A stretch of DNA of 38,198 bases from Oscillospiraceae bacterium (GCA_017435615.1 JAFSET010000050.1:1-38198); one strand, 5' to 3'; counted from the stretch's first letter, positions 20,606 to 30,646 are shown. Numbers and translations are program-made. The notes: generated by a model not told the origin, from the sequence alone.

Positions 20606-23053
20606 ATGATTGCCAAAATTGCTGTCAGCGCGGCGAATTTTGCCATTGATAAGCCCTATTCCTATTTGGTGCCGGAGCATATGGCTGTGCAGCCCGGTGT
20701 GCGGGTGAGCATCCCCTTTGGCAGAGGAAACCGCACCTGCGAGGGCATTGTGCTTTCCGTGGAGGAAGGCACCGACCCGGCACTCAAATGGGTGCAGCAG
20801 GTCCTGGACAGCGAGCCTTTGCTCAGCGACACTATGCTGCGGCTGGCGGCCTTTGTGCGTAACCGAAGCTACTGCAGTATGTACGATGCCATCAAGGCCA
20901 TGCTGCCTGCAGGCCTGTGGTTCCGGGTAACGGAGCATTACGCACTGACCCAGGACCGAAGCTGGCAGGAGAAAAAGCTGCGGCAGAAAGAAGCGGTTGC
21001 GCTTCTGCAGGTGCTTTCCGATTGCGGCGGTGCCTGCGATGGGCCTGTGCTGCGCCAGGCGGTGGCTGAGGAAGATGATTTTGAAAAAGCCATCTCCTAC
21101 CTGCTCAGCAAAAAATGGATCACTGCCCAACGGGATTATGCCCGGAAGGCTTCTGATCAGACAGAAAAGATCGCAACCCTTGCCGCCTCCCAGGAGGAGG
21201 CCTTGGAATATGCGGCCAACCGGCCCAAATCCGCCGCGGTGCAGCGCAGTGTTTTGCAGACCCTGTGCGGTGTTGGCAGTGCCTCCGTCAAGGAGCTTTG
21301 CTACTACACCGGCGCAAAGCCTGCCACACTCCGCCGGCTGGAGGAATTGGGCTATGTGCGGCTGTGGGACAGACCCTTTTTGCGTTGCAGGCAGATCAAG
21401 CCTGCCCAGGTGGAAAAACCCCTGGTGCTGTCCCCCCACCAGCAGCAAGCCTACGAGGGCCTGCTGCAGCAGCTTTCCCTTCCGGATCCGGGTACGGCCC
21501 TTCTGTACGGTGTCACCGGCTCCGGCAAAACCAGCGTCTATATCAAGCTGATCCAAAGCTGCCTGGATATGGGAAAGCAGGCAGTGCTTTTGGTTCCGGA
21601 AATATCCCTGACTCCCCAGCTGCTGGGCCTGATGGCCGCCTGGTTTGGCCAGCAGGTCGCGGTTTTGCACAGCAGCCTTCCCACCGGCGAACGCTACGAC
21701 CAGTGGAAACGCATCCGGTCTATGGAGGCACGGGTGGTGGTGGGTACCCGTTCGGCGGTATTTGCCCCCTGTCCCAATCTGGGACTGCTGATCCTGGATG
21801 AGGAGCAGGAACATTCTTATAAATCAGACAATACCCCCCGCTATCATGCCCGGGAAGTGGCCATGTGGCGTGGGTTAAAAGAGCACGCCCTGGTGCTGTT
21901 AGGCTCTGCCACACCCTGCGTGGAAACCATGTACCACGCCAAAAACGGAGATTACCGGCTGTATACGCTGCCGGGCCGTTTCGGTGGCCGGGCATTGCCC
22001 CAGGTGGCGCTGATCGATATGAAGGAAGAGCTCCGTCAGGGCAACGACCTGGCTTTGAGCCAGCCTTTGCAGGAGGCCATCGGCCAAACCGCCGCTGCCG
22101 GAAAGCAGTCGGTGTTGTTTTTGAACCGCCGTGGCAACAGCCGCGCCCTGACCTGTGTGGATTGCGGAGAAGCCCCGGAATGTCCCAGGTGCAGCGCCCG
22201 GCTGACCTATCACTCCGCCAACGAACGGCTGATGTGCCACTACTGCGGCTACTCTCAGCCGGTCCCCAGGGTCTGCCCAACCTGCGGCGGTCCTGTGAAA
22301 CGAATCGGCACAGGTACGCAAAAGGTCCAGCAGGAGCTGCAAATGCTCTTCCCGGATTTGACAGTGGACCGGATGGATGCGGACACGGTCAACGCCGCAA
22401 ACTCCCACGAACAGATCTTAGAGCATTTTCAGAAAGAAAATGTTTCCGTACTTTTGGGTACACAGATGGTCACCAAGGGCCTGAATTTACCCAATGTGAC
22501 CCTGGTGGGCGTGCTGGACGGCGATCTGGGCCTGTACAGTGACAGCTTCCGGGCCCACGAGACCACCTTCAATATGCTCACCCAGGTGGTGGGCCGTGCC
22601 GGCCGGGGCAGTACGCCCGGTCAGGCTATGATCCAGACCCTTGTGCCGGAGCACCCTGTTTTGAAGCTTGCGGCGCGGCAGGACTATGAAGGCTTCTACC
22701 GGCAGGAGATCGATATGCGCCGTACCTTGGGATATCCCCCCTTTGCGGACATGATCACCCTGACCTTTACCGGGCAGGATGAGGCCCGGGTGCTTCGCGG
22801 CTCTGCCAAATTCCGGGAAAGCCTTGCAAGACTTTTGGCTGACCCCCAATACGATGCCCCGGAGCGGACCGTTTTAGGTCCTGCCCCCTGCCCTGTTCCC
22901 AAAATCAACTATAATTTCCGTTACCGCCTGACTGTGCGATGCCATTTAAATCCCCAAATTCGCAGCCTTTTGGGCCATTTGCTGCGGCAATTCAGTCAGG
23001 ACCGGGAAAACCGGGGCGTATCCGCCTTTATTGACATCAACGGATTTGACTAA
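20606..23053 (+). CDS. priA: Primosomal replication restart helicase PriA
   Basis: An 815-residue SF2 helicase. The N-terminal 3'-DNA-binding domain (about 1-105) is followed by a winged-helix region, Walker A GVTGSGKTS near residue 302 and the DEEQ box (LILDEEQEHSYK, near 395). Eight Cys in the zinc-binding insert (CVDCG, CPRC, CHYCG, CPTCG) are all present. The C-terminal helicase lobe includes LLGTQMVTKGLNLPNVTLVGV and QVVGRAGR. PriA restarts stalled replication forks. ATG 20606 has AGGAGGGG upstream. coaBC, usually between rpoZ and priA, is missing here. Confidence 0.96.
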   Translation: MIAKIAVSAANFAIDKPYSYLVPEHMAVQPGVRVSIPFGRGNRTCEGIVLSVEEGTDPALKWVQQVLDSEPLLSDTMLRLAAFVRNRSYCSMYDAIKAMLPAGLWFRVTEHYALTQDRSWQEKKLRQKEAVALLQVLSDCGGACDGPVLRQAVAEEDDFEKAISYLLSKKWITAQRDYARKASDQTEKIATLAASQEEALEYAANRPKSAAVQRSVLQTLCGVGSASVKELCYYTGAKPATLRRLEELGYVRLWDRPFLRCRQIKPAQVEKPLVLSPHQQQAYEGLLQQLSLPDPGTALLYGVTGSGKTSVYIKLIQSCLDMGKQAVLLVPEISLTPQLLGLMAAWFGQQVAVLHSSLPTGERYDQWKRIRSMEARVVVGTRSAVFAPCPNLGLLILDEEQEHSYKSDNTPRYHAREVAMWRGLKEHALVLLGSATPCVETMYHAKNGDYRLYTLPGRFGGRALPQVALIDMKEELRQGNDLALSQPLQEAIGQTAAAGKQSVLFLNRRGNSRALTCVDCGEAPECPRCSARLTYHSANERLMCHYCGYSQPVPRVCPTCGGPVKRIGTGTQKVQQELQMLFPDLTVDRMDADTVNAANSHEQILEHFQKENVSVLLGTQMVTKGLNLPNVTLVGVLDGDLGLYSDSFRAHETTFNMLTQVVGRAGRGSTPGQAMIQTLVPEHPVLKLAARQDYEGFYRQEIDMRRTLGYPPFADMITLTFTGQDEARVLRGSAKFRESLARLLADPQYDAPERTVLGPAPCPVPKINYNFRYRLTVRCHLNPQIRSLLGHLLRQFSQDRENRGVSAFIDINGFD

Positions 23054-23066
23054 GCGAGGTAATACT

Positions 23067-23540
23067 ATGGGATTGAGAAAAATTTTAACTGTGGATGAGC
23101 CTGCACTGCACAAGGTCTGCAAGCCCATCACCGACTTTGACCGGAAGCTTCACAAGCTGCTGGAGGATATGCGTGAGACCCTGATCGACTCCGGCGGCGT
23201 GGGCCTTGCCGCGCCCCAGGTGGGCATTTTGCGCCGGGTGGTGCTGGTGGATACCGGCGAGGAAATTTTGGAGCTGATCAACCCCACCCTGCTGGAAACC
23301 GACGGCGAGCAGATCGGTGCCGAAGGCTGTCTGAGCGTGCCGAACAAATACGGCCTGGTCAAGCGGCCTTATTATGCCAAGGTCCGTGCTCAGGACCGGA
23401 ACGGCAACTGGTACGAATGTGAAGGCGAGGAACTGATCGCCCGGTGCTTCTGCCACGAGCTGGACCACCTGGATGGCGTGATCTATACCGAGGTTATGGA
23501 GCGCTATATGACTGACGAAGAATTGATGGGAGAAGAGTAA
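23067..23540 (+). CDS. def: Peptide deformylase
   Basis: A 157-residue metalloenzyme removing the formyl group from the initiator Met. Its three motifs are GVGLAAPQ (44-51), EGCLS (86-90, Cys88 ligand) and HELDH (130-134, His130 and His134 ligands, Glu131 catalytic). Before HELDH there is Cys rather than the frequent Gln. ATG 23067 has GAGGT upstream; an in-frame ATG 36 bases earlier would overlap priA and lacks a ribosome site. Confidence 0.95.
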   Translation: MGLRKILTVDEPALHKVCKPITDFDRKLHKLLEDMRETLIDSGGVGLAAPQVGILRRVVLVDTGEEILELINPTLLETDGEQIGAEGCLSVPNKYGLVKRPYYAKVRAQDRNGNWYECEGEELIARCFCHELDHLDGVIYTEVMERYMTDEELMGEE

Positions 23541-24455
23541 ATGCGTGTTGTTTTTATGGGAACACCGGATATTGCGGCCACCTGTTTAAGTAAGATACTG
23601 TCAAAGGGCCATCAGGTAGTCGGTGTTTACACCCAACCGGACCGTCCCAAAAACCGGGGTATGAAGCTGACCGCCCCTCCTGCCAAGGAAGTGGCCCTTG
23701 CCCACGGTATTCCCGTTTTTCAGCCGGAAAGCTTCCGGGACGAGGAAGCTGTGGAGCAGCTTCGTGCCCTTAAGCCGGATGTGGTTGCCGTGGTGGCCTA
23801 CGGACGGATCCTGCCCCAAAGTGTGCTGGACATCCCCACAAAAGGCTGCATCAACATCCACACCAGTCTTTTGCCTGCCTACCGCGGCTCCGCTCCCTAT
23901 CAGTGGGCCGTATTGGACGGCCTGGCAGAAACCGGCGTGACCGCTATGTACCTGTGCCGGGAGATGGACGCCGGTGATATCATCGATACCGTCACCACCC
24001 CCATCGGCCCCAATGAGACCGCCGGTCAGCTTCTGGACCGGCTGGCAGTTTTGGGCGCAGAGCTGCTGGATCAGACCCTGTGTGCCATTCAAAACGGCAC
24101 CGCCAAACGCCGCTGCCAGGAACACAGCAAGGCCACCTTCGCGCCAATGCTGGACAAAGCTATGTGTCCCATTGATTTTGCAAAGTCTGCCCAGCGTGTC
24201 CACGATCAGGTCCGGGGCCTGAACCCCTGGCCTGTAGCCACCATGGAGCTGCAAGGCAAGCGGTTTAAAGTCTTTGAGACCGCTGTTTTGGACGAGTGTA
24301 CCGACCAGGCCCCCGGCACTGTGCTGGGACTGAGCAAAACCGGCCTGAAAATTGCCTGCTGCCAAAGCGTCATCGAAATTCGTGTTTTGCAGGCTGAGGG
24401 CGGTAAGCGGATGTGCGCACCGGATTACTTCCGGGGTCATCCGCTGGAGGACTGA
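23541..24455 (+). CDS. fmt: Methionyl-tRNA formyltransferase
   Basis: A 304-residue enzyme using 10-formyl-tetrahydrofolate. MRVVFMGTPDIAA at the start, INIHTSLLPAYRGSAPYQWA with the catalytic His/Asn region, and EMDAGDII are characteristic; the C-terminal OB-like domain binds tRNA. It starts immediately after the def stop (no gap), so the two are coupled, which fits their opposing roles on the initiator formyl group. Confidence 0.96.
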   Translation: MRVVFMGTPDIAATCLSKILSKGHQVVGVYTQPDRPKNRGMKLTAPPAKEVALAHGIPVFQPESFRDEEAVEQLRALKPDVVAVVAYGRILPQSVLDIPTKGCINIHTSLLPAYRGSAPYQWAVLDGLAETGVTAMYLCREMDAGDIIDTVTTPIGPNETAGQLLDRLAVLGAELLDQTLCAIQNGTAKRRCQEHSKATFAPMLDKAMCPIDFAKSAQRVHDQVRGLNPWPVATMELQGKRFKVFETAVLDECTDQAPGTVLGLSKTGLKIACCQSVIEIRVLQAEGGKRMCAPDYFRGHPLED

Positions 24456-24458
24456 GCA

Positions 24459-25784
24459 GTGGGTGCCCGGGAAACCGCCTTAAATGCCCTGATCGCCTGC
24501 CGAAAGGACGGTGCCTGGTCCAACGGCATTTTAAAAAGCTATACCATCCGGGACCGGCTGGACCGCCGGGAGGCGGCCCTGGCCGCACGGCTGTGCTATG
24601 GTGTGCTGCAAAACCGGCTGAAGCTGGACTTTTATTTGCAGCAATTGCTCACAGGCAGACTAAAGGATCTGCATCCTGCTGTGCGTGACATTCTGCATCT
24701 GGGCCTTTACCAGCTTTACGAAACCGACCGGATCCCCGATGCCGCCGCTGTCAACGAATCGGTGGCACTTGCGAAGAAATACTGCCCCAAGGTCCGTTCC
24801 GCGCCGGGTCTTGTCAACGGTGTGCTGCGCAATGCTGCCCGCAGCCGTGACAGCCTGTCGGCCCCTGAGACCTTGTGGCAGACCTACAGCCACCCCCAGG
24901 GGCTTGTAGACCTGTTCCGGTCCTACATCGGTCCGGAACGGCTGGAAGGGATGCTTGCATCCAACAACAGCGCCCCAAAAACCTACGCGCAGGTCAATAC
25001 GCTGCGCACCACCGTACAGCAGCTACAGGAACAGCTTCACAGCGAGGGCGTTACCGCCCAGCCCCATAGCTGGATGCCTGACTGCCTGATCTTATCCGAT
25101 ACCGGCAATTTAGAGCACCTGGAAAGCTTCCGGCAGGGCCTTTATTACATTCAGGACCCGGCTGCCAAGCTCAGTGTGCTTTGCGCCCAGCTTCCCCAGC
25201 AGCCTGTTCAGGTGCTGGACTGCTGCGCCGCCCCCGGCGGCAAAAGCTTTGCCGCCGCCATCGCGACCAAGGGTCAGGCCCATATCACCTGCTGCGACAT
25301 TCACCCCCACAGAACCGAGCTGATTGCCCGGGGCGCCCAGCGGCTGGGCATCACCCTGGACTGCCGGTGCCAGGACGCATCCGAGCTGCAAAGCCAATGG
25401 GTGGGCCAAATGGATGTGGTGATTGCCGACGTTCCCTGCTCCGGCTACGGCATTATCCGCAAAAAGCCGGATATCCGCTATAAAGACCCGGATACCATGA
25501 AGGATCTGCCGGCATTGCAGCTTGCCATTTTGAACAACCAGGCCAGCTATGTGAAGCCCGGCGGCGTGCTGCTGTACTCCACCTGCACCCTGGTGCGCCG
25601 GGAAAATGAGGGTGTTGTAGAAAAATTCTTGAAGCAAAACCCGGATTTTACCACCGAAAAGCTTATTTTACCGGATATTTTTCCGGAAAACACCACCGGT
25701 ATGCTGACCCTTGTGCCGGGAGAATATGACACCGACGGCTTTTTTATCTGCCGTCTGCGGCGAAGCCGGAGGAGTCTTTTGTAA
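24459..25784 (+). CDS. rsmB: 16S rRNA (cytosine-967-C5)-methyltransferase RsmB
   Basis: A 441-residue enzyme with an N-terminal NusB-like RNA-binding domain (about 1-140) and a Rossmann methyltransferase domain. The SAM motif VLDCCAAPGGKS starts at about 252. DVPCSGYG holds Cys327 and YSTCT holds Cys376, the two Cys used in m5C catalysis. The start is GTG 24459, three bases after the fmt stop. The stop TAATG shares its A with the rlmN start. Confidence 0.95.
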   Translation: MGARETALNALIACRKDGAWSNGILKSYTIRDRLDRREAALAARLCYGVLQNRLKLDFYLQQLLTGRLKDLHPAVRDILHLGLYQLYETDRIPDAAAVNESVALAKKYCPKVRSAPGLVNGVLRNAARSRDSLSAPETLWQTYSHPQGLVDLFRSYIGPERLEGMLASNNSAPKTYAQVNTLRTTVQQLQEQLHSEGVTAQPHSWMPDCLILSDTGNLEHLESFRQGLYYIQDPAAKLSVLCAQLPQQPVQVLDCCAAPGGKSFAAAIATKGQAHITCCDIHPHRTELIARGAQRLGITLDCRCQDASELQSQWVGQMDVVIADVPCSGYGIIRKKPDIRYKDPDTMKDLPALQLAILNNQASYVKPGGVLLYSTCTLVRRENEGVVEKFLKQNPDFTTEKLILPDIFPENTTGMLTLVPGEYDTDGFFICRLRRSRRSLL

Positions 25785-26812
25785 TGATGACCCATTTGAA
25801 ATCTATGACTGTCCCCGAGATCGCCGGGGTGCTAAAGGAGCTGAATCAACCGGCCTTTCGGGCCAAGCAGCTTTTTTCCTGGCTGCATAAAGGAGCGGCT
25901 TCCTACGACGAAATGACCAATCTGCCCCTGTCCTTACGGACCGCTTTGGCACAGAAGTACCCCCTTTACACCCCCCAGGTGCTGCGCAAGCAGCAATCCC
26001 AAAAGGATGGCACCGTAAAGTACCTGTGGCAGCTTGAAGACGGAAACTGCGTGGAGACGGTGCTGATGCGCTATCACTACGGAAATTCTGTGTGCATTTC
26101 CACGGAGGTGGGCTGCAAAATGGGCTGCGCCTTCTGCGCTTCCACATTAGGCGGCTTTGTGCGCCAGCTCCAGCCCCACGAAATGCTGGATCAGGTGCTC
26201 CACACCCAGCTTGACTCCGGTCTGCCCATCTCCCACATCGTGCTGATGGGCATTGGGGAGCCGCTGGACAATTACGACAATGTGATGCGGTTTTTGGAGC
26301 TGGTCAACGACCCGGAGGGCATGAACATCTCCATGCGCCACATCAGCCTGTCCACCTGCGGTATCGTGCCGATGATCGACGTACTGGCGGAAAAGAAGCT
26401 GCAGCTCACCCTGTCTGTATCTCTGCACGCCCCCAGCGACGAGGTGCGCAATACCATTATGCCGGTGAACAAGGCCTATCCTACAGAGCAGCTTTTGGAG
26501 GCCTGCCGCAGATACTACAAAAAAACCGGGCGGCGGATCTCCTTTGAATACGCTATGATCAACGGTGTCAACGACACCGTGGAAAGTGCTCAGCTTTTGA
26601 TCAAGCGGCTAAAGGGCCTGAGCGCCCATGTGAACCTGATCCCCCTCAATCACGTGGAGGAAAGCCCCTTAAAGCCCAGCACCAAGCAAAATGTTGCCCG
26701 GTTTCAGCAGTTGCTGGAAGCAGCCGGTATTCCGGCAACCGTCCGGCGCAGCTTAGGCGGCGACATTGACGCGTCCTGCGGACAGCTCCGCAGAAAATAT
26801 ACCAAATCCTGA
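25784..26812 (+). CDS. rlmN: 23S rRNA/tRNA adenine C2-methyltransferase RlmN
   Basis: A 342-residue radical SAM enzyme methylating A2503 of 23S rRNA and A37 of some tRNAs. The iron-sulfur motif CxxxCxxC is at Cys111, 115 and 118 (CKMGCAFC). The C-terminal Cys332 (DASCGQL) is the conserved Cys of the mechanism. The GEPLDN and SLHAP motifs are also present. ATG 25784 overlaps the rsmB stop by one base. Confidence 0.96.
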   Translation: MMTHLKSMTVPEIAGVLKELNQPAFRAKQLFSWLHKGAASYDEMTNLPLSLRTALAQKYPLYTPQVLRKQQSQKDGTVKYLWQLEDGNCVETVLMRYHYGNSVCISTEVGCKMGCAFCASTLGGFVRQLQPHEMLDQVLHTQLDSGLPISHIVLMGIGEPLDNYDNVMRFLELVNDPEGMNISMRHISLSTCGIVPMIDVLAEKKLQLTLSVSLHAPSDEVRNTIMPVNKAYPTEQLLEACRRYYKKTGRRISFEYAMINGVNDTVESAQLLIKRLKGLSAHVNLIPLNHVEESPLKPSTKQNVARFQQLLEAAGIPATVRRSLGGDIDASCGQLRRKYTKS

Positions 26813-26835
26813 CTTTTCAGAAAGGAGTAATGGCA

Positions 26836-27567
26836 ATGCAATATTGGTTTGTAACCGACCCCGGCTGCGTGCGCACCGCCAACCAGGATGCCTGCACCGT
26901 GGAACAACTGGATAAAAACACCCTGCTTTGTGTGGTCTGTGACGGTATGGGCGGCGCAAAATCCGGAAATGTTGCCAGTACTCTGGCTATGGAGGTGTTT
27001 ATCCAGGAGGTCAAGCGTACCTGGAAGCCGGATATGGATCCGGATCTGCAGGACCGGATGCTCCAGGGAGCCGTCAAGCTGGCAAACTTCACCGTTTACG
27101 ATCAGTCCCGGCAATTTGAGGAGTTCTCCGGCATGGGCACTACCCTGGTGGCAGTGCTTGTGCAAAATCATTTCGCAACCTTCGCCAATGTGGGAGACAG
27201 CCGTGCTTACAAGATTGACAGCAGCGGCATCCAGCAGGTCACCGTGGATCACTCCCTGGTGCAAATGATGGTAGAGCGTGGAGAACTGACCCCGGAAATG
27301 GCCCGCCTCTACCCCGGAAAGAACTACATCACCCGTGCTGTTGGCACGGATACCCTGACAGAATGTGATGTTTTCCACCGCAGAATGGAAAAAGGCAGCT
27401 TTTTGCTGCTGTGCAGTGATGGCTTGAGCAACCTTTTGGACGACCAGGAGCTTCTGTTTGAGGTAGCTCACGGTGTGGACAAAAAGCAGTGCTGTCAAAG
27501 TCTGCTGGACATTGCCAAAAGCCGCGGCGCGCCGGACAACGTGACGTGCGTACTGATCGGCCTTTGA
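26836..27567 (+). CDS. prpC: PP2C-type Ser/Thr phosphatase PrpC
   Basis: A 243-residue Mn/Mg-dependent phosphatase with the PP2C motifs TDPGCVRTANQDA, VCDGMGGAKSGN, GDSRAYKI and LLLCSDGLSN, whose Asp residues bind metal. It reverses phosphorylation by the adjacent PASTA kinase. The second ATG (26836) is chosen because AAAGGAG lies 8 bases upstream; the ATG at 26830 is only 2 bases from it. The kinase gene follows after 27 bases. Confidence 0.93.
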   Translation: MQYWFVTDPGCVRTANQDACTVEQLDKNTLLCVVCDGMGGAKSGNVASTLAMEVFIQEVKRTWKPDMDPDLQDRMLQGAVKLANFTVYDQSRQFEEFSGMGTTLVAVLVQNHFATFANVGDSRAYKIDSSGIQQVTVDHSLVQMMVERGELTPEMARLYPGKNYITRAVGTDTLTECDVFHRRMEKGSFLLLCSDGLSNLLDDQELLFEVAHGVDKKQCCQSLLDIAKSRGAPDNVTCVLIGL

Positions 27568-27594
27568 CAAATCAGGGAAAGGAGAGTCTATTAC

Positions 27595-29703
27595 ATGGAT
27601 AAATATATAGGCCGTCTGTTAGACAACCGGTATGAGATCCTGGAAGTGATCGGCACCGGTGGCATGGCCGTTGTATATAAAGCCCACTGTCACAGACTGA
27701 ACCGTCTGGTGGCAATTAAAATTCTGAAAGACGACTTTTTGGAGGACGAGGACTTCCGCCGGAGATTTCACGCGGAAAGTCAGGCGGTTGCCATGCTCAG
27801 CCACCCCAATATCGTATCGGTTTACGATGTGTCCACCTCCATTTCCGTGGAGGCTGACTACATCGTCATGGAGCTGATCGAGGGCATCACCCTGAAGCAG
27901 TACATGGAGAAAAAGGGCGTTTTGAACTGGAAGGAGACCCTGCACTTTGCCATGCAGATCGCCAAGGCACTGGAGCACGCCCACAGCCGTGGCATTGTCC
28001 ACCGGGATATTAAGCCTCACAATGTGATGGTGCTGAAAAACGGCTCCGTCAAGGTGGCCGATTTTGGCATTGCCCGGATGATGTCCAAGGGCGACACCCT
28101 GACCAAGGAAGCCCTGGGCTCCGTCCACTACATCTCCCCCGAGCAGGCCAAGGGCGGCCGGGTGGATAACCGCTCCGATATTTATTCCTTAGGCGTTGTG
28201 ATGTATGAGATGATGACTGGCCGTCCTCCCTATGAGGGTGACGCCCCTGTGGCTGTAGCCATTCAGCATATCAACGGCGGTGCGGTCATGCCCTCCACCC
28301 TCAACCCCAACATTCCCGGCGGTATGGAGCAGATCATTATGAAGGCCATGGCCAACGATCTTTCCGACCGCTACCCCACTGCCACCCAAATGCTGACAGA
28401 CATGGACGAGTTCCGCAAGGACCCCACATTGCTGTTTGACTACAACATTCCGCCCCTGGATGAGGTGACCCGGCTCAGACGGGATCCGCTGACGCTGGAT
28501 ACCAACACGCCGAAAACCGACGCCCAAAAGGTGGAGGAACGGGCCCAGGCCCACCGCAACCGCCGGGCAGCCGAAAAAACGCCGCCGCCCCGGAAACGGG
28601 AGCCTGCCACCGACAGTCGCAGCAGCCGTGTGGCCACTGCCGCCATCATTGCCTGCTCTGTGGTAGCACTGATTGCCATTGGTGTATTTTTGGTGATCCT
28701 GCTGGGCGGCGGCATTACCGGCGGCAACCCCAATACCGTGGAAGTACCTCAGCTTGTAGGCAAGTACTACGATGCCCTGAAGGCCTACCCCGGCCTGAAG
28801 ATTCAGGTAGACAACGAGGTCTACGACAGCTCTTCGGAAGCCGGACAGATCATCAATCAGCTTCCCTCCTTCGGCTCTCCCCCGGTGGAGGAAGGCACCG
28901 TGATCCATATTACCCTGAGCAAGGGACCGGAGCCTCAGTCCATTATGATGCAAAATCTGGTGGACCTGCCGGAAAGCCGGGCCATTGAGATTTTGGACAG
29001 CCAAAGCCTGGGCCTGAAGTATGAGATCAAGGAAGAACACCACGAAACCATCATTGCCGGCAATGTGATCCGCACCGATCCCTCCGCGGAAGCCCCCCTG
29101 ACCTCCGGGCAGACGGTGACCCTGTGGGTCAGCCTGGGTGCTGAGGATGTGATCGAGGAAAAGAAAATGCCCAATTTGGTGGGCCAGAAGCTGGATATGG
29201 CCATCAACATTTTGAAGGCCTACGGCTTCCCGGAGCCGGAATTTGAAGATGTGTACAGCTATCAGGATGTAGGTATCGTGGTAGGACAGTCGGAGGACAA
29301 GGATACCAAGATCCCCATCAACACGGTGATCACCCTGCAGGTCTCCAAGGGGCCGGAGCCCACTACCGAGCCGCCTACCACCGAGCCGCCTACTACCGAG
29401 CCTCCCACAACAGCGGAACCCGAATCCATTCCCACGGAAGAGCCTACTGAGGAGGAACTGACCACAGCCCCTCCGGAGGTGCTGAAAAATGTGACCATCG
29501 ATCTATCCGGCGAGATCACCCAGGACAACACCCAGCTTGTGATCATCCGTGACGGCGTGGAGGTCTATAACGGTACAGTCAGCACCGACACCCCCAATGT
29601 GGTGCTTTACAATCAATCCGGCTACGGCACCGTCAGCTATGAGGTCTACCTGGACGGCGAACTGAAGTGGACAGAGAAGGTGACTTTTACAACGGATGAA
29701 TAA
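27595..29703 (+). CDS. prkC: PASTA-domain Ser/Thr kinase PrkC
   Basis: A 702-residue receptor kinase. The cytoplasmic kinase domain (about 1-275) has GTGGMAVVYKA, HRDIKPHNV and DFGIAR, all intact. A proline/arginine-rich juxtamembrane segment leads to one membrane helix (about 345-371). Three extracellular PASTA domains follow (about 380-448, 449-520, 521-587), the part that senses peptidoglycan fragments. Then comes a repeat linker of TTEPP units (about 588-610), an acidic stretch and a C-terminal beta-rich domain of about 75 residues ending in WTEKVTFTTDE. The extra domain after the PASTA repeats is less usual. It overlaps rsgA by 8 bases. Confidence 0.95.
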   Translation: MDKYIGRLLDNRYEILEVIGTGGMAVVYKAHCHRLNRLVAIKILKDDFLEDEDFRRRFHAESQAVAMLSHPNIVSVYDVSTSISVEADYIVMELIEGITLKQYMEKKGVLNWKETLHFAMQIAKALEHAHSRGIVHRDIKPHNVMVLKNGSVKVADFGIARMMSKGDTLTKEALGSVHYISPEQAKGGRVDNRSDIYSLGVVMYEMMTGRPPYEGDAPVAVAIQHINGGAVMPSTLNPNIPGGMEQIIMKAMANDLSDRYPTATQMLTDMDEFRKDPTLLFDYNIPPLDEVTRLRRDPLTLDTNTPKTDAQKVEERAQAHRNRRAAEKTPPPRKREPATDSRSSRVATAAIIACSVVALIAIGVFLVILLGGGITGGNPNTVEVPQLVGKYYDALKAYPGLKIQVDNEVYDSSSEAGQIINQLPSFGSPPVEEGTVIHITLSKGPEPQSIMMQNLVDLPESRAIEILDSQSLGLKYEIKEEHHETIIAGNVIRTDPSAEAPLTSGQTVTLWVSLGAEDVIEEKKMPNLVGQKLDMAINILKAYGFPEPEFEDVYSYQDVGIVVGQSEDKDTKIPINTVITLQVSKGPEPTTEPPTTEPPTTEPPTTAEPESIPTEEPTEEELTTAPPEVLKNVTIDLSGEITQDNTQLVIIRDGVEVYNGTVSTDTPNVVLYNQSGYGTVSYEVYLDGELKWTEKVTFTTDE

Positions 29704-30583
29704 CCTGAAAACAGGCCGAATTATTCGGTCTCTCAGTGGCTTTTACGATGTGCAGACGGCTGACGGCGTGGTCACCTGCCGTGGCCGTGGCAGCCTGCGT
29801 AAAAACCGGGAAACGCCCCTCACCGGTGACACGGTGCAGATCAGCGTGGAAAACGGCAAAGGCATGGTGGAAAAGCTGCTGCCCCGGCGAAACCGTTTTA
29901 TCCGCCCGGCTGTGGCCAATGTGGACGCTTTAGCTGTCTTCGCTGCCAACACCAACCCTATAACCGAGCCGTTTCTGATCGACCGGGTGGCAGCCATTGC
30001 CGGTGATCAGGATGTGGAGGTCTATATCGTGATCAACAAGTGCGATATCGACCCGGCAGTGGATCTTGCCCGGATCTACCGCAATGCCGGCTTTCCGGTG
30101 ATCACCGCCAGTGCCCAAACCGGCGAAGGTGTGCAGGCGCTTCGTCAGCTTCTGCAAGGCAAGCTGACCGCCTTTACCGGCAATACCGGTGTCGGTAAAT
30201 CCAGTATGTTAAACCGGCTGTGTCCTGACTTAGGCTTGCCTACCGGCGAGGTCTCGGAAAAGCTGGGACGGGGACGGCACACCACCCGTCATGTGGAGCT
30301 GTTCCCCCTTGACCCGGACACCTATGTGGCTGACACCCCGGGCTTTGCCAGCTTCGACACAGAGCAGATGGATGTGATCTTAAAGGACAACCTGCAATAC
30401 GCCTTCCGGGATTTTGCCCCTCATATCGGCCAGTGCCAGTTTCACGACTGCGCCCACCGTGCCGAGCCGGGCTGCAAGATCCGTCAGGCTGTGCAGGAGG
30501 GCTTGCTGGAGCCGACCCGTTACGACAGCTATTTAAAGCTTTACGAAAAATCCAGCCAAATCAAGGAATGGGAATTAAAATAA
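29696..30583 (+). CDS. rsgA: Small-subunit biogenesis GTPase RsgA
   Basis: A 295-residue circularly permuted GTPase: an N-terminal OB fold, then G4 NKCD (near 113), then the P-loop TGNTGVGKSS (near 161), then DTPGF (near 213), and a C-terminal zinc motif (CQFHDCAHRAEPGC). It checks late maturation of the 30S ribosomal subunit. The start ATG 29696 lies within the end of prkC. It is the last gene of the long rightward block; rpe and thiN, frequent followers, are absent here. Confidence 0.95.
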   Translation: MNNLKTGRIIRSLSGFYDVQTADGVVTCRGRGSLRKNRETPLTGDTVQISVENGKGMVEKLLPRRNRFIRPAVANVDALAVFAANTNPITEPFLIDRVAAIAGDQDVEVYIVINKCDIDPAVDLARIYRNAGFPVITASAQTGEGVQALRQLLQGKLTAFTGNTGVGKSSMLNRLCPDLGLPTGEVSEKLGRGRHTTRHVELFPLDPDTYVADTPGFASFDTEQMDVILKDNLQYAFRDFAPHIGQCQFHDCAHRAEPGCKIRQAVQEGLLEPTRYDSYLKLYEKSSQIKEWELK

Positions 30584-30591
30584 TGCGTACT

Positions 30592-30646
30592 GAACAACGC
30601 GAAAGTCCTTGAAAGCCAAGGCTTTCAGGACGATTTTGCGTTGTTC
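30592..30646. repeat. Long imperfect hairpin 1 of the palindrome cluster
   Basis: Outer arms GAACAACGC / GCGTTGTTC, inner arms GTCCTTGAAAGCC / GGCTTTCAGGAC with a small bulge. It starts 8 bases after the rsgA stop. Confidence 0.8.

Noticed and set aside
20378-21814. 478-codon minus-strand frame
   Set aside because: It is antisense to rpoZ and priA and has no family resemblance or start signal.
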